Source of the DNA: a virus
IMG/VR virus record: IMGVR_UViG_3300015371_000063
Location: 1-48,095 of that record
Length of the DNA: 48,095 nt
Direction: 5' to 3' (one strand)
In this document: positions 30,323 to 36,694 of the stretch, piece by piece
Numbering within the stretch: the first letter of the stretch is position 1
Layout of the letters: every line of letters begins with the position of its first letter
Made by a program: the position numbers and the translations under genes
The notes under the pieces: model-generated
Told to the model about the DNA's origin: nothing
What the model saw: the letters and a program-made list of their open reading frames with translations, nothing else
Databases searched by the model: none

Positions 30323-30600
30323 AATTCGAACGGTTGCCGCCGCTTGGCCCGTTGCAAACATGGCGGGCGGCGTCCGACGGCTTTTCGTTCGTGATCTGCC
30401 ACGAACCGCTGTCCCTCGGGCCGCAACATCAGGGCTATACCGCGACGTGGAAAAGCCGCGCGCACGACATTCGGCCGGCGTTGCCCGGCCTCGGCGGCAC
30501 TCAGCCGGCCAACAGAATCGACGGCGGCCCGTGGCGCACGTTCGCCGAGGCGGAAGCGGCGTGCGAAGCGACGTTGCGGCACTTGCGGAAGCGGCAATGA
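30319..30600 (+). CDS. Small hypothetical protein
   Basis: A 93-residue protein, MKFERLPPLGPLQTWRAASD with FSFVICHEPLS and a GGPWRTFAEAEAACEATLRH ending. The last part resembles short phage domains where a strand is followed by 'f.s.e.A..ac......'. It starts by ATGA overlap. Not assigned to a family. Confidence 0.65.
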   Translation: MKFERLPPLGPLQTWRAASDGFSFVICHEPLSLGPQHQGYTATWKSRAHDIRPALPGLGGTQPANRIDGGPWRTFAEAEAACEATLRHLRKRQ

Positions 30601-30785
30601 AAACGTTCACCGCGCAACAAAAGCTTGAGGCCGTGCAACGCGAACTCAATTATCGCCAGCGGGTTTATGCGCGCCGGATCGCCGAGGGTACGATGACGCT
30701 CAAAAAGGCCGATTACGAATGCGACGTGATGCGCGCCATCGCCGCCGACTACGCCAAGCTCGCCGACAAGGAACGGCTGTTGTGA
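30597..30785 (+). CDS. Small helical hypothetical protein
   Basis: A 62-residue protein, TAQQKLEAVQRELNYRQRVY followed by ARRIAEGTMTLKKADYECDV. Two long charged helices separated by a short turn, a pattern frequent in small phage early proteins ('a..k...v.rel..R..vY.r.v..Gkm....a..e...m.ai...y'). It starts and stops in overlap with neighbours. Confidence 0.7.
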   Translation: MKTFTAQQKLEAVQRELNYRQRVYARRIAEGTMTLKKADYECDVMRAIAADYAKLADKERLL

Positions 30786-30847
30786 TTAACCTCATGGGCT
30801 TCCTACTCGGCATTGCGCTTGCGCTCTATCTTTGCGGCGCGGCGTGA
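30782..30847 (+). CDS. Tiny membrane peptide
   Basis: A 21-residue frame starting GTG (GTGA overlap with the previous stop), MINLMGFLLGIALALYLCGAA. It is a single hydrophobic helix. The exact overlap and composition support translation, but length makes it uncertain. Confidence 0.4.
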   Translation: MINLMGFLLGIALALYLCGAA

Positions 30848-30868
30848 ACGGCCAGAAGAGGTGTTCAC

Positions 30869-31186
30869 ATGAGCGACGATCTGATCGCGCGGCTTGAAAT
30901 CGCCACGACGCCGGATCGCGTGCTCGACGCAATGATCGACGAGCGCTCGCTCGGCGGGATCAAGCGCGCGCTGCCGTATGTGCCGTACTACACCGCGCTG
31001 ATGGATCACGCGGTCCAGGCCGTGCCGCAAGGTCGCGAATGGGAGATCGGCTCAGCCCAGCTCATCGGCATCTATTGGGCCGCCGTCATCAATCCGCACT
31101 TTGAGCACAAGGGGCAAGGCAAAACGCCCGCGATCGCGCTCTGCATCGCTGCGATGAAGGCCCGCAACGAGAGGAGCAAGCAGTGA
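30869..31186 (+). CDS. Hypothetical protein, ABA-sandwich-like
   Basis: A 105-residue protein with a good ribosome site (AGAGGTG, 6 bases before ATG). Its C-terminal half, SAQLIGIYWAAVINPHFEHK then GKTPAIALCIAAMKARNE, resembles the small phage domains that end in 'tpalAlc.AalkA' (phage ABA sandwich type). The family has no known function. Its stop overlaps the GTG of the next gene. Confidence 0.65.
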   Translation: MSDDLIARLEIATTPDRVLDAMIDERSLGGIKRALPYVPYYTALMDHAVQAVPQGREWEIGSAQLIGIYWAAVINPHFEHKGQGKTPAIALCIAAMKARNERSKQ

Positions 31187-31413
31187 CTCTCCGACTGCCA
31201 ACGCGACGCGGATTCCTGGCGGGGCTCGGCCTGCTGATCGGCGCGCCAGGCCGACCGGAACACAGGCCGAATACCCGGAGAGATCGACTGGGGCGAGAAG
31301 GAGCACAACAAATGATCACGCATCGGTACTACCGGTCCATTGATGGAGTGATGTTTTACAATCGGCCAACGGATTTTCCGATCCGAACCTGTATCGGTTG
31401 GTCTGAAACATAA
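31183..31413 (+). CDS. Tat-signal-like small protein, possibly frameshifted
   Basis: A 76-residue frame from GTG (GTGA overlap). The N-terminus PTRRGFLAGLGLLIGAP has the twin-arginine export pattern. After that the sequence becomes basic and unlike a mature exported domain. In the next frame, 'GRIPGEIDWGEKEHNK' ends at AAATGA (31313-31315), overlapping an ATG at 31312 that would start a separate 33-residue protein (MITHRYYRSIDGVMF). This suggests a one-base shift near 31250, by mutation or sequencing error, or two tiny overlapping genes. Confidence 0.45.
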   Translation: MTLRLPTRRGFLAGLGLLIGAPGRPEHRPNTRRDRLGREGAQQMITHRYYRSIDGVMFYNRPTDFPIRTCIGWSET

Positions 31414-31563
31414 ACCGCCGGAAAATGAAATTCCACTCCGCGCAAATCTAGTTCAAAAAATAAATCGGTTGATGTTTGCGCGCCGACGAAAAATTTGCGC
31501 TAGGGTCAATCAAACCGCCGACGAAACGTTGGGCGGCAAACTTTCCAGAATGGAGGCACTCAA
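31414..31563 (+). promoter_or_regulatory. Leader/promoter region of the first PEP-CTERM-like gene
   Basis: About 150 bases, A/T-rich for this genome (31420-31500). A possible promoter is TTGATG at 31469-31474 with a weak -10 around 31492-31505. GGAG stands 8 bases before the GTG start at 31564. Its own promoter and the terminator downstream make the gene an independent 'moron' unit. Confidence 0.4.
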
Positions 31564-32313
31564 GTGAGGCGTATCATCCTATTTGCCGTTGCGGTGGCCG
31601 CGATCGTCGGCGCACCGGCGGCGCGGGCCGACGTGGTCCTCGGCGGTCTGAATTGGACCTTTAGCGGTGCCGATAATCTGAGCTTGCAGGCGGTCGTGCC
31701 GTCTGGAAACCAACCGCAAAACATTCAATGCGTCATCTGCGGCGATAATCAGCCGCAGCAAAGCCCGACGTTCGGCTATACGAACTTTCAAAACCAGGGC
31801 AATGCCAACACGTTGACCTATTTTTCGACCAACGTGTCAGGCGGCGGCAACCCTGGTTTCGACACGCTCGGCATCCCCTATGACGGCTCGTTCCTGCGCA
31901 GTTTCTTGATTGCCTCGGGTGATCCGTCGCTGACGTTTTCGATCGGCATCGACGTGAACGACAACAACACCGCGCAAACGCTTAACAGTTTCTTTCTGTT
32001 GAACGTCACGACGCATACCGTGTTGTCGGCATTCACGACGCCGACGGCGTTGCCGAACGTCAACAACGGCACCGGGTTTCCTGATTTCACCCTGACGGGG
32101 TTCAACATCAATGTCGGGTCGGACATTCATGCTGGCGATCAATTGGCGTTCTTTGCGCGGATCACCAACGCAAGCGACGGCCCCGATAGCTTCTTTCTGA
32201 TTCCCGCAGCGGTGCCCGGCCCGATCGTCGGCGCCGGCCTGCCCGGTCTGATCGTGGCGTGCTTTGCCATGATCGGCCTTGCATGGCGGCGGCGGCGCGC
32301 GGCCACCGTCTAG
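31564..32313 (+). CDS. Secreted protein with PEP-CTERM-like C-terminal sorting signal (1)
   Basis: A 249-residue protein, GTG start. Residues 1-22 are a signal peptide (ILFAVAVAAIVGAPAARA). The body is Asn/Thr/Phe-rich beta sequence (LNWTFSGADNLSLQAVVPSG, NTAQTLNSFFLLNVTTHT). The end is AAVPGPIVGAGLPGL, a hydrophobic helix and RRRR: the motif-TM-basic layout of exosortase/PEP-CTERM substrates in the variant seen in Hyphomicrobiales. Such proteins go to the cell surface or matrix. In a phage this suggests altering the lysogen's surface. The matching gene at 32382-33077 lies opposite. Confidence 0.75.
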   Translation: MRRIILFAVAVAAIVGAPAARADVVLGGLNWTFSGADNLSLQAVVPSGNQPQNIQCVICGDNQPQQSPTFGYTNFQNQGNANTLTYFSTNVSGGGNPGFDTLGIPYDGSFLRSFLIASGDPSLTFSIGIDVNDNNTAQTLNSFFLLNVTTHTVLSAFTTPTALPNVNNGTGFPDFTLTGFNINVGSDIHAGDQLAFFARITNASDGPDSFFLIPAAVPGPIVGAGLPGLIVACFAMIGLAWRRRRAATV

Positions 32314-32326
32314 ATGCCTAAAACAA

Positions 32327-32357
32327 AACGGGCGGCCCTTGTTCGGGGCCGCCCGTT
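32327..32357. terminator. Bidirectional terminator between convergent PEP-CTERM-like genes
   Basis: AACGGGCGGCCC (32327-32338) pairs perfectly with GGGCCGCCCGTT (32346-32357) around 7 bases. An A-rich run precedes and a T-rich run (TTTCCTTTT) follows, so it can stop transcription from both sides. The flanking genes converge on it. Confidence 0.9.
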
Positions 32358-32381
32358 TCCTTTTGTGCTGTCGGCGGGGTG

Positions 32382-33077
32382 CTAGCGCCGTGCCGGCTGC
32401 ATACCGCGCCGCCGGGCAAGCCACCATCCGGCCAGCAACGCGACAAGCCCCGGCAGGCCCGCGCCGATGACCGGGCCGGGCACCGAAAGGTTCGGCCCGG
32501 TGATGCCATCGACGATGATCTCGAACGTCGTCGGATAGAAAAAGCCGTTGAGGCCGTGAAACAAGAATCCGCCGCCGAGGCCGAACGGCGCCGACAGGTT
32601 GTCGGTGATCGGGTCAACCGTGTAGCTGAACGAGGTCAGCCCCGGAAACGTGATGTGCGTCGGCGTGGTGGTCACGTAGGTGTTCATCGACAGACCATCG
32701 GCGAGGCCGCCGAGGTTCACCGTAACGCCCGCATAAATCTGATGGGGATCGACAAAGATCAGGTCGCTCAGCCCGTGGCCATAGCTGATGCTGGCGCCGT
32801 TGATCGTCAGCGTGCCGGCTTGCAACACCGCGTTGTTGAACGTCCAACTGACGTGAAAGGCGTCGCCGCTCAACGTGTGCCCGGCCTGACCGAACACGCC
32901 GGTGGTGTCGACCAGCGGCACCGCCTGCCAGCCGAACGTCTCGACGAACGTATAGCCGGCGATCGTGCCGTCGACGTTGACGACGGTGTCGGCTCGAGCC
33001 GCCGAGGTCGTCGCCAGCAAGGCCGCCGCAAATATCAAAGCTCGCTTCATGGTTGATGCTCCCGTTGTTGTTTTCAT
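32382..33077 (-). CDS. Secreted protein with PEP-CTERM-like C-terminal sorting signal (2)
   Basis: A 231-residue protein. The signal peptide runs to ...TTSAARA, with the body TVVNVDGTIAGYTFVETFGW and further Gly/Thr-rich beta strands. The C-terminus has SVPGPVIGAGLPGLVALLAG then ARRR, the same motif-TM-basic layout as the protein at 31564-32313. The two bodies are not obviously alike. The ATG at 33077 overlaps the upstream stop (ATGA). An internal ATG at 33050 has a fine ribosome site (GGGAG) and a cleaner signal peptide. It is the last gene of the integrase operon. Confidence 0.75.
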   Translation of the reverse strand: MKTTTGASTMKRALIFAAALLATTSAARADTVVNVDGTIAGYTFVETFGWQAVPLVDTTGVFGQAGHTLSGDAFHVSWTFNNAVLQAGTLTINGASISYGHGLSDLIFVDPHQIYAGVTVNLGGLADGLSMNTYVTTTPTHITFPGLTSFSYTVDPITDNLSAPFGLGGGFLFHGLNGFFYPTTFEIIVDGITGPNLSVPGPVIGAGLPGLVALLAGWWLARRRGMQPARR

Positions 33078-33274
33078 TGTCGTCCTTCCAATTCTTTATG
33101 GATAGCCCGCCAAGCCGCCACGCCCTCGGCGCATTCCTTGGCGGTGTTGTATTTCAACCGCACGCATTCGTCGGGCGACACGCCCACTTGTTGCAAAACG
33201 CTCGGCGACTCGCGGCGCACCACAACGAACAACAGCACGACGGCGAGGCCGACGATTAACAGGAACGCTTTCAT
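33074..33274 (-). CDS. Small membrane-anchored protein
   Basis: A 66-residue protein with an N-terminal membrane helix (KAFLLIVGLAVVLLFVVV) and a short soluble tail with two Cys (DECVRLKYNTAKECAEG). Both ends overlap neighbours by ATGA, linking the integrase and the second PEP-CTERM-like gene in one operon. Function unknown. Confidence 0.7.
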   Translation of the reverse strand: MKAFLLIVGLAVVLLFVVVRRESPSVLQQVGVSPDECVRLKYNTAKECAEGVAAWRAIHKELEGRQ

Positions 33275-34623
33275 CGCGCCACCGCCTTCATCGGAACCAC
33301 CTTGCCGGTGCGCTTGCGCATCGGCCCGGCGTCGAGCGTCGCGGCGCGCATTTTGCGCCGCGTTTCGCCAAGGATTTGCTTGGCGTAATGGTCGTTGATG
33401 ATCTTTGCCGAGGTGTCATAGGTCTTGGCGATCGACAGAAGGTCGACGTTGTTGGCGGCGACTTGCGCGGTGATAGCGGTGTGTCGCAGGGAATACATGG
33501 TCGGGCCGTAGCGGCCGACCTCGCGGCCCTTGGTGCGGCCCTCGACGCGCTTGGCGAAACCGAGCGCGACCATGATCTTGCGAAACCCGTTGATGTGATC
33601 GTCGTCGCCGGCCGACCAGCGATGGCCCTTCGGGTTGAGCAACAGCGGCTCGTTGCGCGCCCGGCCGGCGATCGACGCGCGCAGGCGGCGGGCAAAGTCG
33701 AGCGGCAGCGAAACCGGCGTGCGCACCCGTTCCTTTTTCTTGCCCTTGCGCGACGCCATGACGTTGAGGAACGGGTCGGTCGGATCGTCGTCCTCGAAAT
33801 GCTCGACGTTAAGCTCGGCAAGCTGCGACGGCCGCACGCCGAGCGCGTTGGCCTCGACCCAAAGCCCGAACCGCTCGCCCTGATCATAGGCCGCCTGGAT
33901 GATGGCGACCGCCTCGCGTTGCTTGAACGGCTTGCGGTTGACGCTCGCGGTGTGCGGCAAATCGGTGAGGCCGTAGCGCCACGCGTTGCCATTGGTGATG
34001 CGCTTGTGATCCTTGCGGGCCGCGAGGTTGAGCGCGGCCTTTAATCCGCGCATGACGCGGTTGACCGCAGCACCGGTGACGCCGCGATGGGAGCGCACCC
34101 AATCGCGCCACCGCCGCCAATCGTCCTCGGTGGTGTCCTGCACCGGCTTGGACAACAGATTGATGCGGGTCGCGTCGCGATAGGCGGCGAGGTGGTTGGC
34201 CGGTTGCGTGGCGTTCCAGATCGCGCCGCCCCGGCTCAACAGGTCGCCCTTGTATTGGTAGAGCGCCTCGACCACCGTGATCGGTTCGAAGCCTGCGAGC
34301 TTGGTCGCGTCGCCGCCGTGTTTGGCGTAATCGCGGGCGCGGGCGAACGCCTGCGAATAGCTCAACACCGTTTCGCCGTTGGCCTGCGCGTAATCGTCGG
34401 CGATGGCGAGCCGCTTGCGCGTATTGGTGCCGTCGCCGTTTGACCAGCGGACATGCCACATGCCGGCTTTGTTTTTCTTGCGCGATGGTTGGTAGCCGAC
34501 GGCGAGGCCGACCGAGACGTTGACGAAATGCGGCTTGCCGAGCTTGCGCATGTCGACTCGCGCCCTGCGCGATGCGAGGTCGACCGATTTCCCGAACTCA
34601 AGCTTGAGCGGTGTGTCGGACAT
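33271..34623 (-). CDS. int: Tyrosine-family integrase
   Basis: A 450-residue tyrosine recombinase, somewhat longer than lambda Int. Core-binding region about 110-205 (ALYQYKGDLLSRGG, RGLKAALNLAARKDHKRIT). Catalytic domain: Arg264 in LGVRPSQLAELNVEHF, the LRHTAIT box with Arg380/His381 preceded by RYGPTMYS, and the nucleophile Tyr413 in INDHYAK. The family integrates phage DNA at an attachment site, so this phage is temperate. The N-terminal part (about 30-70) includes an Arm-type DUF4102-like start. I could not locate attP; it is probably within about 500 bp. Confidence 0.92.
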   Translation of the reverse strand: MSDTPLKLEFGKSVDLASRRARVDMRKLGKPHFVNVSVGLAVGYQPSRKKNKAGMWHVRWSNGDGTNTRKRLAIADDYAQANGETVLSYSQAFARARDYAKHGGDATKLAGFEPITVVEALYQYKGDLLSRGGAIWNATQPANHLAAYRDATRINLLSKPVQDTTEDDWRRWRDWVRSHRGVTGAAVNRVMRGLKAALNLAARKDHKRITNGNAWRYGLTDLPHTASVNRKPFKQREAVAIIQAAYDQGERFGLWVEANALGVRPSQLAELNVEHFEDDDPTDPFLNVMASRKGKKKERVRTPVSLPLDFARRLRASIAGRARNEPLLLNPKGHRWSAGDDDHINGFRKIMVALGFAKRVEGRTKGREVGRYGPTMYSLRHTAITAQVAANNVDLLSIAKTYDTSAKIINDHYAKQILGETRRKMRAATLDAGPMRKRTGKVVPMKAVAR

Positions 34624-34643
34624 TGTCGATGCTTCCTGTTTTG

Positions 34644-34862
34644 TTATCGGAACATTCCGTTGAGGTGATGCAATTCGAATTCTGGCGTCGACTTGCCCGC
34701 GCGATATTGGCCGATCAATCCATCGGGCGCGCGCATTTCAATCAAATGGCCGGGCATCCTTTCCGACAAGGCAATCGCAAAAACTCGCGCGTGCCACTGT
34801 TCGGAAAATCGCGCGACGTGGTCGTCGGGGCAGCTAACGAGGAATTTGGTGCGTCTGGTCAT
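34644..34862 (-). CDS. Small hypothetical protein upstream of integrase
   Basis: A 72-residue frame, MTRRTKFLVSCPDDHVARFS with a hydrophobic-charged pattern consistent with a folded alpha/beta protein, ending 20 bp before the integrase ATG in the same orientation. No excisionase helix-turn-helix is visible. The ribosome site is weak. Probably real from spacing, but could be chance. Confidence 0.5.
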   Translation of the reverse strand: MTRRTKFLVSCPDDHVARFSEQWHARVFAIALSERMPGHLIEMRAPDGLIGQYRAGKSTPEFELHHLNGMFR

Positions 34863-35226
34863 TTGAAAAAGAGTCCCGTTTTAGTCACGCCTCGCCCGAT
34901 TGGATGCGGCGCGTGTGATTTCAATAACGTAGCTACGGGTTACGGTTTCGCCAAGAAAAATCGGCGTTTCAGGTTGTTCGTGTTTGTTTTTTCTGGTTCA
35001 CGATTGTCGAATTGTCGCTCATGTTGGGCAACGCGTGCCTTTGAAATCATTGCGTTTTTGGCAAAAGTGTCACGGAAAAGGCACGCATGGCCCGGTTTCC
35101 GCCGCCGACGCCCGGCCGTTCACTACATTTTGATGACACGTTGGCCCCAGGGCTAACTTGCGGGGAGCCAGACCGCCCCGGTAGCGTAACCTACCGACAC
35201 GCATTGAATCCGGTGGCGGTGGTTCG
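34863..35226. promoter_or_regulatory. Lysogeny control region, candidate attP region
   Basis: 364 bases between the leftward integrase operon and the rightward XRE gene. Contents: a perfect palindrome CGTAGCTACG (34928-34937), then GTTACGGTTTCG (34939-34950), an A/T-rich stretch (34950-35060) likely to hold promoters, and a GC-rich part (35140-35225) with a small stem CGGGG...CCCCG. A plus-strand frame from 35087 has no protein-like features. attP may lie here, but no tRNA-end sequence is recognisable. Confidence 0.6.
34939..34948. promoter_or_regulatory. GTTACGGTTT motif in the integrase/XRE region
   Basis: The same 10-mer as at 26304 and 19095, adjoining the palindrome CGTAGCTACG. It lies 77 bp upstream of the small leftward gene before the integrase, so the regulator that binds at the early control region may also act here. 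Confidence 0.5.
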
Positions 35227-35493
35227 ATGTCCAACAAGCGCACGCCCAAGCAAGTTAGCTTCGACAAGATCGAGGGCGCTTGGCTCGCGCATTGGCGGAA
35301 GCTCGCCGGCAAGTCGCAAGAGGCGTTGGCCGGCCGGGTCGGCGTTTCGCTTCGCACGTTGCAGCAATGGGAAAACGGCCGCGTCCACATGCGCAACGAT
35401 CGCGTGATCGCGCTCAAGAACGCGCTCGGTGTAGAGTTCACCGACATTCGCCGCATCAACGGCGGCCGAACCATGCCGCCACCGACAGCGTGA
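35227..35493 (+). CDS. XRE-family helix-turn-helix regulator
   Basis: An 88-residue protein. Residues 17-75 form a clear HTH_3 domain: WLAHWRKLAGKSQEALAGRV followed by GVSLRTLQQWENGRVHMR, with ALKNALGVEF after it. It lacks the C-terminal cleavage domain of lambda-type repressors. It faces away from the integrase across the control region, so it is the best candidate for a lysogeny regulator. Confidence 0.85.
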   Translation: MSNKRTPKQVSFDKIEGAWLAHWRKLAGKSQEALAGRVGVSLRTLQQWENGRVHMRNDRVIALKNALGVEFTDIRRINGGRTMPPPTA

Positions 35494-35496
35494 CAA

Positions 35497-35901
35497 ATGA
35501 ATATCGATCCGTCGAAGCCGAACCAACAGTTGACGATCAGACCGGGGCTTGGTGGCGGCACGTCGCTGTCGATGCAGCGTCGGATGTTTGATGCCCGTTT
35601 CGCCACTCGCTACTTCGTCGGCAATGGCTTGGATATCGGTGGCGGTGCTGACTCGCTCGGGCTTTTTGTCGAATTGTTTCCTTTAATCAAGAACGTCGTG
35701 AACTACGACAAGGGGCAGGGCAACGCGCAATTTCTCGACAACGTCGCTGACGGGTCGTTTGATTTCGTGTTTTCGAGTCACTGTCTTGAACACATGCGCG
35801 ACCCCGCCGAGGCGCTGTCCAACTGGATCAGGGTAGTGAAGCCGGGCGGTCATCTGGTGATCGCGGTGCCAGATGAAGGCATAAAAAAGCCCCGCCGGTG
35901 A
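35497..35901 (+). CDS. Truncated class I SAM methyltransferase
   Basis: A 134-residue protein. GNGLDIGGGADSLGLFVELF is motif I, FDFVFSSHCLEHMRDPAEAL is the motif IV-post region and VVKPGGHLVIAVPDEG the motif VI region of methyltransferase-11-type enzymes. The family normally continues for about 80-100 residues. Here the frame ends within the stem-loop of a terminator (TGA in its loop). Likely a remnant whose 3' end was replaced by the terminator. It may be inactive, or work as a minimal domain. It starts 3 bp after the XRE stop. Confidence 0.75.
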   Translation: MNIDPSKPNQQLTIRPGLGGGTSLSMQRRMFDARFATRYFVGNGLDIGGGADSLGLFVELFPLIKNVVNYDKGQGNAQFLDNVADGSFDFVFSSHCLEHMRDPAEALSNWIRVVKPGGHLVIAVPDEGIKKPRR

Positions 35902-35910
35902 AGGCGGGGC
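35883..35910 (-). terminator. Terminator of the late minus-strand block
   Basis: On the minus strand GCCCCGCC (35910-35903) and GGCGGGGC (35896-35889) form an 8-bp stem with a 6-base loop, followed by TTTTTT (35888-35883). It lies after the last late gene (36239) in the transcription direction and overlaps the 3' end of the methyltransferase remnant on the other strand. Confidence 0.85.
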
Positions 35911-35972
35911 CAAGGAAGCATCAACGGTCTGAGCTTAGATCACGGCGGCCAGATCAGCAATGAGGTGGCGTG

Positions 35973-36248
35973 ATGGACGAAATAGATCGGCCCGAATACT
36001 CGGTGGCGCAATTCTTTCCGAACGATGAGCACGAATATCTATGCCGCTTTGTCCCGTTTGCCGAGGCTTGGCGCACGTTCGATCGCATGACGAAAACGCT
36101 CGGCGCGCGGCTTGGCACGACGACGCGGGTCATCATCACCGACGGCGGCGATTGCACTTGCGTCGAGTGGAAATTCGGCGAGGGCCTCGCTTACCCGACG
36201 CGGGAAATGCTAGAGGCTTGGAATCGGAAGTCTAGCGTTCACGAATGA
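35973..36248 (+). CDS. Hypothetical protein
   Basis: A 91-residue protein, MDEIDRPEYSVAQFFPNDEH with VPFAEAWRTFDRMTKTLGAR, TRVIITDGGDCTCVEW and KFGEGLAYPT. The composition and alternation look like a genuine small alpha/beta fold. AGGTG precedes the ATG by 5 bases; a GTG one codon earlier is possible. It faces the late block and overlaps the end of the holin-like gene by 10 bp. Similar proteins occur in many Hyphomicrobiales phages as far as I recall, without function. Confidence 0.7.
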   Translation: MDEIDRPEYSVAQFFPNDEHEYLCRFVPFAEAWRTFDRMTKTLGARLGTTTRVIITDGGDCTCVEWKFGEGLAYPTREMLEAWNRKSSVHE

Positions 36249-36532
36249 TGGGCGGCGGTGCCGGTGGATACGGCGGCAACGGCGGCACCTGAGACTCCCG
36301 CTGCCCCGTCGTGAAACCCGATGACCCGAACGGTCGGAATGCCGAGCAACAGCGCGACCAGCATGTAAAGCGCGATCAGCGCGACCACGACCATGAACGC
36401 CTTTTGCACATTGGCGGGAACCGCTAGGCCCATCCAGCCACAAAACCAAAGAATGACGGCCCCGACCAGCAACAGAACGGCGACGACGATCGCGACGTTG
36501 ATGATGCCGAGCAAGATTGCGCCGAGATTCAT
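36239..36532 (-). CDS. Two-helix membrane protein, holin candidate
   Basis: A 97-residue protein with hydrophobic segments at about 4-30 (ILLGIINVAIVVAVLLLVGA) and 46-68 (MVVVALIALYMLVALLLG) and a Gly/Ala-rich tail. Size and two helices suit a class II holin. It lies after the endolysin gene. GGGAGG precedes the ATG. Very few charged residues. Last gene of the late block. Confidence 0.6.
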   Translation of the reverse strand: MNLGAILLGIINVAIVVAVLLLVGAVILWFCGWMGLAVPANVQKAFMVVVALIALYMLVALLLGIPTVRVIGFHDGAAGVSGAAVAAVSTGTAAHHS

Positions 36533-36601
36533 GTGCGACCTCCCATTGTCTCACCGGACGGCGCGCCAACCCCATGTCGACGCGCCGCCCGATGCCTCCG
36601 A

Positions 36602-36694
36602 TTAAGCCGGAATGTAGTATGCGACTACGAACATCAGCGCGAGCAAGAGAAGCCCGAGCGCGAGCAGCAAAAACCGCACCTCGCCGTTGGTCAC
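36602..36694 (-). CDS. Single-TM small protein in lysis cassette
   Basis: A 30-residue frame starting GTG, overlapping the endolysin stop (GTGA). It has one membrane helix (VRFLLLALGLLLLALMFVVA) and a short end YYIPA. It may be a holin regulator or antiholin. Overlap and hydrophobicity support it. Confidence 0.55.
   Translation of the reverse strand: MTNGEVRFLLLALGLLLLALMFVVAYYIPA

Noticed and set aside
35140-35245. Possible tRNA-like fragment (GGTTCGA near 35220) as attP core
   Set aside because: The GGTTCGATG context lacks a paired T-stem and acceptor stem; no cloverleaf can be drawn.
35087-35407. Plus-strand frame of 106 codons before the XRE gene
   Set aside because: Its second half is a shadow of the XRE gene in another frame and the first half lacks protein-like pattern.
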